DNA of 18,027 nucleotides from JBBQSN01 sp038213835 (GTDB lineage Bacteria; Actinomycetota; Actinomycetes; Actinomycetales; CAWJMD01), in assembly GCA_038213835.1 (NCBI GenBank), contig JBBQSN010000067.1:1-18027 (forward strand), given 5' to 3'. The notes under the pieces are model-generated. The model was not told the origin of the DNA and did no database searches. It was given only the letters and a program-made list of their open reading frames with translations. Of the stretch, positions 13,451-18,027 are shown piece after piece. Both the position numbers and the translations under genes were made by a program. Numbering within the stretch: the first letter of the stretch is position 1; each line of letters begins with the position of its first letter.

Positions 13451-14461
13451 ATGGACTTCCGCTACCTCGGCAACTCCGGGCTCAAGATCTCGGAGATCAC
13501 CTACGGCAACTGGCTGACACACGGCTCCCAGGTCGAGAACGACATCGCGACGCAGTGCGTCCGGGCCGCTCTCGAGGCCGGCATCAGCACCTTCGACACC
13601 GCCGACGCCTACGCCAACACCAAGGCGGAGACCGTTCTCGGTGAGGCCCTCAAGGGCGAGCGGCGCGAGTCGCTGGAGATCTTCACCAAGGTCTACTGGC
13701 CCACCGGTCCTGCCGGGAAGAACGACACCGGGCTGTCCCGCAAGCACGTGATGGAGTCGATCGACGGCTCCCTGGAGCGGCTGCAGACCGACTACGTCGA
13801 CCTCTACCAGGCGCACCGCTACGACACCGAGACCCCGCTCGAGGAGACGATGCAGGCGTTCGCCGACATCGTGCGCCAGGGCAAGGCGCTGTACATCGGC
13901 GTCAGCGAGTGGACCGCCGACCAGATCCGCGAGGGCCACGCCCTGTCCAAGGAGCTCGGCTTCCAGCTGATCTCCTCGCAGCCGCAGTACTCGATGCTGT
14001 GGCGCGTGATCGAGGACGAGGTCGTGCCCACCTGCTCCGAGCTGGGCATCTCCCAGATCGTCTGGTCCCCCATCGCCCAGGGCGTGCTCACCGGGAAGTA
14101 CAAGCCCGGTCAGGCACCGCCCGAGGGCACGCGCGCCACCGACGACAAGGGCGGCGCCAACATGATCAAGCGGTGGATGCAGGACGACGTCCTCACCGCC
14201 GTGCAGAAGCTGCAGCCGGTCGCCGACGAGGTCGGCCTGACGATGGCCCAGCTCGCCGTCGCCTGGGTGCTGCAGAACGACAACGTGGCAGCGGCACTGG
14301 TCGGCGCCTCGCGTCCGGAGCAGGTCGGCGAGAACGTCAAGGCCGCCGGCGTGAAGCTCGAGGCCGACCTGATGGCCAAGATCGACGAGGCGCTCACCGG
14401 CGTCACCGTCTCGGACGCCGGGCAGACCGCCGAGGGCGCACCCAAGACGCGGGTCGCCTGA
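13451..14461 (+). CDS. Aldo/keto reductase (Kv-beta/YghZ-like)
   Basis: The 336-aa NADPH-dependent oxidoreductase has the AKR (beta/alpha)8 fold. The catalytic tetrad is complete: Asp49 and Tyr54 (FDTADAYANTKAE), Lys80 (IFTKVYW) and His122 (LYQAHRYD). The N-terminal MDFRYLGNSGLKISEITYGNW and the cofactor-binding QPQYSMLWR, SPIAQGVLTGKY and VGASRPEQVGENV segments match the voltage-gated K+ channel beta-subunit-like branch (AKR6/AKR14 type). The physiological substrate is unknown; relatives reduce aldehydes such as methylglyoxal. Unlike its neighbours it uses many lysines (all major ones as AAG), suggesting strong expression or a different origin. It starts at ATG with a leaderless -10 hexamer and ends before a strong hairpin. 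Confidence 0.93.
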   Translation: MDFRYLGNSGLKISEITYGNWLTHGSQVENDIATQCVRAALEAGISTFDTADAYANTKAETVLGEALKGERRESLEIFTKVYWPTGPAGKNDTGLSRKHVMESIDGSLERLQTDYVDLYQAHRYDTETPLEETMQAFADIVRQGKALYIGVSEWTADQIREGHALSKELGFQLISSQPQYSMLWRVIEDEVVPTCSELGISQIVWSPIAQGVLTGKYKPGQAPPEGTRATDDKGGANMIKRWMQDDVLTAVQKLQPVADEVGLTMAQLAVAWVLQNDNVAAALVGASRPEQVGENVKAAGVKLEADLMAKIDEALTGVTVSDAGQTAEGAPKTRVA

Positions 14462-14488
14462 CCGCCACGCTCAGCAGCAACCGCACGC

Positions 14489-14530
14489 CACCAGGCCCGG
14501 TCGACCGCTCCGGTCGGCCGGGCCCTGGTG
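14489..14530. terminator. Strong bidirectional terminator hairpin
   Basis: Arms 14489-14506 and 14512-14530 pair over 18 positions, with one bulged C and one G-T pair, around a 5-nt loop (GCTCC). It lies between the convergent aldo/keto reductase and 72-aa genes. The stem is the longest perfect-type hairpin in the window; no U-tract follows. Confidence 0.75.
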
Positions 14531-14588
14531 CGTCCGGAGGAGTGCGCGGCCGTGCTGGTCCGGGACCGGCTGCAACTGGGACCGCCTG

Positions 14589-14807
14589 CTACTCGGCCGG
14601 ACGCAGGGACATCGGGCCGTAGACCACGGTGTCCCCCTCGAGCAGCGTGACCGAGTCGACCCCGGCGTCGAGCAGCTCGCGCCAGGCCTCCCCCACCCAC
14701 GACTCGGCGTCGGCCTGGGTCGGGACGCCGCGGGTGGGCGCCGACTCGGGTCTGCAAGCCGCTCCGGCGGCATCGGCGTAGGTCCAGGTCCACGGCGCTG
14801 CGGTCAT
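14589..14807 (-). CDS. Small conserved hypothetical protein (72 aa)
   Basis: The short acidic protein has no signal peptide or membrane segment. It begins WTWTYADAAG, continues with PTQADAESWVGEAWRELLDAGVDSVTLL and ends VVYGPMSLRPAE. I recall similar short actinobacterial hypotheticals with the PTQADAESW...WRELL...VTLL...VYGPMSL pattern, but know no function. Support for translation comes from a TACGGT hexamer exactly 6 nt before ATG 14807, the spacing seen at other leaderless genes here, and from a strong terminator beyond its TAG stop. It is divergent from the DUF2332 gene with only 35 bp between start codons. Confidence 0.75.
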   Translation of the reverse strand: MTAAPWTWTYADAAGAACRPESAPTRGVPTQADAESWVGEAWRELLDAGVDSVTLLEGDTVVYGPMSLRPAE

Positions 14808-14813
14808 GGCTCC

Positions 14814-14819
14814 ACCGTA
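14814..14819 (-). promoter_or_regulatory. Putative -10 element (TACGGT) of the 72-aa gene
   Basis: TACGGT on the minus strand, 6 nt, then ATG 14807. A CATCCT hexamer (14831-14836) stands 6 nt before the ATG of the divergent DUF2332 gene. If both are used, the two polymerase footprints overlap completely. Confidence 0.5.
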
Positions 14820-14842
14820 GAGCGGCGTGGCATCCTCGGTCG

Positions 14843-15862
14843 ATGCGGCCCGTCAGCGAGCCCGTGCCCACGGACCAGCGGTACCGCCTGTTCGCGCAGG
14901 TCGAGGCGGCGGGCCTGTCCGAGCAGTACGAGCGGCTGGCCCTGGCGGTCGCCGACGACCCGAGGGTGCTGACGCTGCTCGACCGGGTCGAGCAGCCGCA
15001 GCGGCAGCCGAACCTGCTGTTCGGGGCGATCCGGCTGCACGACGTGCCGACCCGGGACCCCGCGGTCGCGCTGGACTGGGTGGTCGCCCACCCGGACGAG
15101 GTGCTCCAGGTGCTGCGGACGAGGTTCACGCAGACCAACGAGGCCGCCCGCTGCGCGCTGCTGCTCCCGGCCCTGGCCCGGATCGCCGACGGCCGCCCCG
15201 TCGCCCTGGTCGAGCTCGGTGCCAGCGCCGGGCTCTGCCTGCTCTACGACCGCTACCGGTACCGCTACCGGGCGCCGGACGGGACCGAGCAGGTCGTCGG
15301 CGACGGTGCCGTCGAGCTCGTCTGCGGCACCCGGGGCGACCCGCCCGTCCCGGTCGAGGTACCCGAGATCCTCTGGCGCGCAGGCGTCGACAGGAACCCG
15401 CTCGACCCGGCCGACGACCAGGACGCGCAGTGGCTGCGGTGCCTGGTGTGGCCCGAGCACCCCGAGCGCGCCGAGCAGCTCGACGCCGCCCTCGCGGTCG
15501 CCCGCACGGATCCCCCACGCGTGGTGCGGGCCGACTTCGTGGCCGGGCTCGAGGCCCTGCTGGCCCAGGTGCCGGACGATGCGGTCACGGTCATCACGCA
15601 CACCGCCGCGCTGGTCTACGCGCCCTCGGAGGTGCGCGAGCGGGTCCGGAGCCTGTGCCGCGACGCCGGCGCCTGGCGGGTGGGCGCCGAGGGCCAGCAG
15701 GCGCTGGCGGGTCTGGACGTGCCGGCGCAGGCCACCGACCGGGTCGAGCTGCTCGTCTCCGTGGGGCACCCCGACGGCCGCGAGGAGGTGGTGGCCCTCG
15801 CGCAGCCGCACGGCCGGTGGCTGCGGTGGACGGCCCCGCCCGGGTGGACCGTCAGCAGGTGA
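14843..15862 (+). CDS. DUF2332 family protein
   Basis: The 339-aa protein matches the DUF2332 pattern: RYRLFAQVEAAGLSEQYERLALAVADDP at the N-terminus, RQPNLLFGAIRLHD, EAARCALLLPALA and then VELGASAGLCLLYDRYRY near 123-140. The glycine-containing loop in ELGASAGL resembles the nucleotide-binding motif of Rossmann-fold methyltransferases, so a SAM-dependent activity is possible but unproven. No signal peptide or membrane helix is seen, and there are no lysines. ATG 14843 is the natural start; a CATCCT hexamer 6 nt upstream (one mismatch from TANNNT) may make it leaderless. It is convergent with the PH-domain gene. Confidence 0.85.
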   Translation: MRPVSEPVPTDQRYRLFAQVEAAGLSEQYERLALAVADDPRVLTLLDRVEQPQRQPNLLFGAIRLHDVPTRDPAVALDWVVAHPDEVLQVLRTRFTQTNEAARCALLLPALARIADGRPVALVELGASAGLCLLYDRYRYRYRAPDGTEQVVGDGAVELVCGTRGDPPVPVEVPEILWRAGVDRNPLDPADDQDAQWLRCLVWPEHPERAEQLDAALAVARTDPPRVVRADFVAGLEALLAQVPDDAVTVITHTAALVYAPSEVRERVRSLCRDAGAWRVGAEGQQALAGLDVPAQATDRVELLVSVGHPDGREEVVALAQPHGRWLRWTAPPGWTVSR

Positions 15863-15871
15863 GCAGGACGC

Positions 15872-15899
15872 GTGGCCGCCGCCGCTGCCGCGGCACCAC
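15872..15899. terminator. Possible terminator hairpin between DUF2332 and PH-domain genes
   Basis: GTGGCCGC (15872-15879) pairs with GCGG plus CCAC (15890-15893, 15896-15899), with a CA bulge and a 10-nt loop. It lies 10 nt past the DUF2332 stop in the 99-nt convergent gap. The rest of the gap shows nothing else. Confidence 0.35.
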
Positions 15900-15961
15900 C
15901 CGACGCACGACCGACGGCGACACGATCGACGAGGACGATGGGGCGAGCCGGGCCGCCAGGC

Positions 15962-16408
15962 TCAGCGCGAGGAGCGGTCCTGCACCAGCTGCGCCAGCCG
16001 CCGTGACTCCGCGATCGCCAGCTCGCCGTCGGAGCGTTGGATGCCCATCACCGCCAGGGTGTCGCCGTCGGCGAGGTCGAGCTGCACCCACGGACGCTCG
16101 CCGAACCGCACCGAGACCACCTGCGTCCACTCCAGGTCCCTGTGCAGGAACAGGTTCCGTACGTGCAGCCCTCGCTCGGACGGCACGGCGCGCACCGTGG
16201 CCTGCCGCCAGAGGAAGCCGTCGATGAGCGCACCGACGAGCAGGAACCCGACCCGGTCCGGCCACTGGAACTCGTTCGGGACGAGCAGGGCCAGGGCCAC
16301 CACGAGGACGGTGACGCCGACGCCCAGGGCGAGGGCGACCTGACGGGTGCGTCGCGGACCGAAGGGCCGCATATCGCTTGAGCCGGAACGGGTCCCGTCC
16401 GAGGACAT
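15962..16408 (-). CDS. PH-domain (bPH-type) membrane protein
   Basis: The 148-aa protein has two hydrophobic segments (about 23-43 and 53-66) followed by a bacterial PH-like domain (about 70-122) containing RAVPSERGLHVRNLF and LEWTQVVSVRFGERPWVQLDLADGD. It resembles the short actinobacterial membrane proteins encoded directly after hisG, for example Rv2120c after hisG Rv2121c. It begins 9 nt after the hisG stop, with a GAGGT ribosome-binding site overlapping that stop, so it should be the last gene of the hisE-hisG transcript. A downstream ATG at residue 13 is an alternative start. Function is unknown; a link to histidine synthesis is only positional. Confidence 0.82.
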   Translation of the reverse strand: MSSDGTRSGSSDMRPFGPRRTRQVALALGVGVTVLVVALALLVPNEFQWPDRVGFLLVGALIDGFLWRQATVRAVPSERGLHVRNLFLHRDLEWTQVVSVRFGERPWVQLDLADGDTLAVMGIQRSDGELAIAESRRLAQLVQDRSSR

Positions 16409-16417
16409 CAGCGGACC

Positions 16418-17263
16418 TCAGATCCGGCAGGCGTGGATGGTCGTCACCAGGATGGCGCGGGCTCCGAGTCCGTACAGCTCGTCCATCACCTGGTTGGTGC
16501 GCGCAGTGGGCACCATCGAGCGGACGGCCACCCACTGCTCGTCGCGCAGCGGGGAGACCGTGGGCGACTCCAGACCCGGCGTGAGGGCGCACGCCTGCTC
16601 GACCAGCTCGACCCGCACGTCGTAGTCCATCATCACGTACTGGCGGGCGACCAGGACGCCCTGCAGCCGCCGGACCAGCACCTCGACGGCGTCGGTGGAG
16701 GCGGCGCCACGACGGCGCACCAGCACCGCCTCGGACGCCAGGATCGGGTCGCCGAAGACCTCCAGCCCGGCACCCTTGAGGGTCGCCCCGGTGGAGACGA
16801 CGTCCGCGATCACGTCGGCCACGCCGAGCTGGATCGAGCTCTCCACGGCGCCGTCGAGTCGGACGACGTCCGCGGTGATCCCGCGCTCGGCGAGGTAGTC
16901 GTTCACCAGGGCGTCGTAGCTGGTGGCCACCCGCCGACCCTGGACGTCCTGCAGGGACGAGGCGACCGAGGGCCTCGCGGCCCACCGGAAGGTGGAGCGG
17001 CCGAAGCCGAGCTGCAGCGCCTCCTCGGCGTTCGCGCGCGAGTCCAGGAGCAGGTCCCGCCCGGTGATGCCGACGTCGAGCGTGCCGGACCCGACGTAGA
17101 CCGCGATGTCGCGGGGGCGCAGGAAGAAGAACTCGGCGTCGTTCTCGGGGTCGAGGACGACCAGCTGGCGGCTGTCGCGGCGGGTGGCGTAGCCGGCCTC
17201 CGACAGGATCGTGGCGGCGGACTCGGACAGGGTCCCCTTGTTGGGGACGGCGACACGGATCAT
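16418..17263 (-). CDS. hisG: ATP phosphoribosyltransferase, long form
   Basis: HisG catalyses the first committed step of histidine synthesis: ATP plus PRPP to phosphoribosyl-ATP. At 281 aa this is the long, hexameric type with a C-terminal ACT-like regulatory domain (about 211-281) that binds histidine for feedback inhibition. The N-terminus MIRVAVPNKGTLSE, the GSGTLDVGITGRDLL segment and the PRPP-binding region VADVIADVVSTGATLKGAGL are all present. The tail GARAILVTTIHACRI closes the regulatory domain. It has the size expected from mycobacterial HisG. The start at ATG 17263 is 52 nt after the hisE stop with a GAAGG-type site upstream, so it is probably co-transcribed with hisE. Confidence 0.97.
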   Translation of the reverse strand: MIRVAVPNKGTLSESAATILSEAGYATRRDSRQLVVLDPENDAEFFFLRPRDIAVYVGSGTLDVGITGRDLLLDSRANAEEALQLGFGRSTFRWAARPSVASSLQDVQGRRVATSYDALVNDYLAERGITADVVRLDGAVESSIQLGVADVIADVVSTGATLKGAGLEVFGDPILASEAVLVRRRGAASTDAVEVLVRRLQGVLVARQYVMMDYDVRVELVEQACALTPGLESPTVSPLRDEQWVAVRSMVPTARTNQVMDELYGLGARAILVTTIHACRI

Positions 17264-17315
17264 GGTGTGCGGCGGACCTTCTCGTGCTGGGGCCGGAGCT
17301 CGGCCCAGGGGTGGC

Positions 17316-17579
17316 TCAGAGGTGGGAGTACACGTCGTCGAGGGTGATGCCGCGGGCCAGCATCAGCACCTGCAGGTGGTAGAGCAGCTGGGAGATCTCC
17401 TCGGCCGTGCGCTCCTCGCCCTCGTGCTCGGCCGCCATCCAGACCTCGGCGGCCTCCTCGACCACCTTCTTGCCGATGGCGTGGACTCCGGCGTCGAGGG
17501 CGGCCACGGTGCCCGAGCCGTCGGGGCGCGTGCGCGCCTTCTCGCTGAGCTCGGCGTACAGCTCGTCGAAGGTCTTCAC
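17316..17579 (-). CDS. hisE: Phosphoribosyl-ATP pyrophosphatase
   Basis: HisE hydrolyses phosphoribosyl-ATP to phosphoribosyl-AMP, directly after the HisG reaction. The 87-aa stand-alone enzyme has the all-alpha MazG-like fold. The metal-binding motif GKKVVEEAAEVWMAA (about 36-50) and the second-helix EEISQLLYHLQVLML (about 61-75) are both visible. The GTG start at 17579 has a TAACCT hexamer 7 nt upstream, so the transcript may be leaderless and start within the 27-nt gap after rpe. hisG follows. The actinobacterial hisE-hisG pair is typically separate from the main his cluster, as appears to be the case here. Confidence 0.96.
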   Translation of the reverse strand: MKTFDELYAELSEKARTRPDGSGTVAALDAGVHAIGKKVVEEAAEVWMAAEHEGEERTAEEISQLLYHLQVLMLARGITLDDVYSHL

Positions 17580-17586
17580 GCCGTCG

Positions 17587-17592
17587 AGGTTA
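17587..17592 (-). promoter_or_regulatory. Putative -10 element (TAACCT) of the hisE-hisG operon
   Basis: TAACCT on the minus strand, 7 nt, then GTG 17579. Its -35 region would fall inside the end of rpe, giving hisEG its own promoter despite the same-strand neighbour. Confidence 0.5.
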
Positions 17593-17606
17593 CCGGTGGG
17601 CCGTGG

Positions 17607-18027
17607 TCAGCCTGACGCCGGTGAGGCCTGCTCGGCCAGGTCCCTCAGCTGCTGCACCGCGACGGCCGCGTCGTCCGCGCCGTAGACGGCCGACCCCGCG
17701 ACGAAGACGTCGGCCCCCGCCTCGGCCGCACGCTCGATCGTCTCGACCGAGACGCCACCGTCGACCTGCAGCCACACCGGCAGCCCGGACGACGAGATGG
17801 CTTCCCGCACAGCGCGGATCTTCGGCAGACAGACATCGAGGAAGGACTGGCCGCCGAAGCCGGGCTCGACCGTCATGACCAGCAGCATGTCCATCTCGGG
17901 AAGCAGGTCGAGGTACGGCCCGACACCGGTGGCCGGCCGCAGCGCCATCCCGGCACGCGCGCCCAGCCGGCGCAGCTCTCGGGCCAGCCGCACCGGTGCC
18001 GCCGCCGCCTCCACGTGGAAGGTGACC
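17607..18027 (-). CDS. rpe: Ribulose-phosphate 3-epimerase (C-terminal part; start beyond window)
   Basis: Rpe interconverts ribulose 5-phosphate and xylulose 5-phosphate in the pentose phosphate pathway. The 139 visible residues cover the second half of the TIM barrel: TFHVEAA with a metal-site His, the family signature MTVEPGFGGQSF, the catalytic-Asp motif LQVDGGVSVETI, and the phosphate-binding loop AGADVFVAGSAVYGADD. Roughly the first 80-90 residues lie past the right edge of the window. It ends 27 nt before hisE on the same strand. Pentose phosphate flux leads to PRPP, the HisG substrate, so the linkage is metabolically sensible, but it may be only positional. Confidence 0.95.
   Translation of the reverse strand, partial: VTFHVEAAAAPVRLARELRRLGARAGMALRPATGVGPYLDLLPEMDMLLVMTVEPGFGGQSFLDVCLPKIRAVREAISSSGLPVWLQVDGGVSVETIERAAEAGADVFVAGSAVYGADDAAVAVQQLRDLAEQASPASG

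Noticed and set aside
1..18027. tRNA, rRNA, CRISPR arrays or IS transposases
   Set aside because: None was recognised on either strand. The space between protein genes is short and shows no such signatures.

Overview
The window is very GC-rich, with Arg, Ala and Gly in excess and Lys scarce. GTG starts are common and genes are tightly packed. Most genes are recognisable actinobacterial families: HisE plus long-form HisG, adenosine kinase of the mycobacterial AdoK type, DUF3043, DUF2332, DUF4870, and ctaC/adoK/erpA/glycerate kinase in a neighbourhood resembling Mycobacterium tuberculosis Rv2200c-Rv2205c. I read it as a chromosomal segment of a high-GC actinobacterium, possibly of the Nocardioides or Propionibacteriales kind. 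The genus is a guess.

Layout. (1) 1-728 (-): the 5' part of cytochrome c oxidase subunit II. (2) 876-2305 (+): a cysteine-desulfurase-fold protein overlapping a TusA-type sulfurtransferase. (3) 2322-3522: an AbiEi/DUF559 endonuclease-like gene flanked by two oppositely oriented copies of a ~57-61 bp palindromic repeat. (4) 3514-7087 (-): aat, adoK, erpA and glycerate kinase. (5) 7235-8434 (+): nadA, convergent with a tandem pair of M20 metallopeptidases (8499-11305, -). (6) 11495-12595 (+): two small membrane proteins (DUF4870, DUF3043). (7) 12623-14461: methionine aminopeptidase (-) divergent from an aldo/keto reductase (+). (8) 14589-15862: a 72-aa hypothetical (-) divergent from a DUF2332 protein (+). 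(9) 15962-18027 (-): rpe (partial), hisE, hisG and a PH-domain membrane protein. No rRNA, tRNA, CRISPR array or classical IS was seen.

How the genes work together. Most are housekeeping: respiration (CtaC), Fe-S cluster delivery (ErpA) with an Fe-S client (NadA), purine salvage (AdoK), protein N-terminus processing (methionine aminopeptidase, Aat), peptide turnover (M20 pair), the first two steps of histidine synthesis (HisG, HisE) and the pentose phosphate pathway (Rpe).

Three things stand out. First, the cysteine-desulfurase homologue contains no lysine at all, so it cannot form the PLP Schiff base that defines its family, yet it keeps the active-site Cys and is translationally coupled to TusA. 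Second, the AbiEi/DUF559 gene sits between inverted copies of a palindromic element, like the cargo of a small mobile unit, and one repeat arm supplies the end of the neighbouring aat gene. Third, at least eight genes start 6-7 nt after a TANNNT hexamer with no Shine-Dalgarno, indicating widespread leaderless transcription; this also fixes the adoK start.
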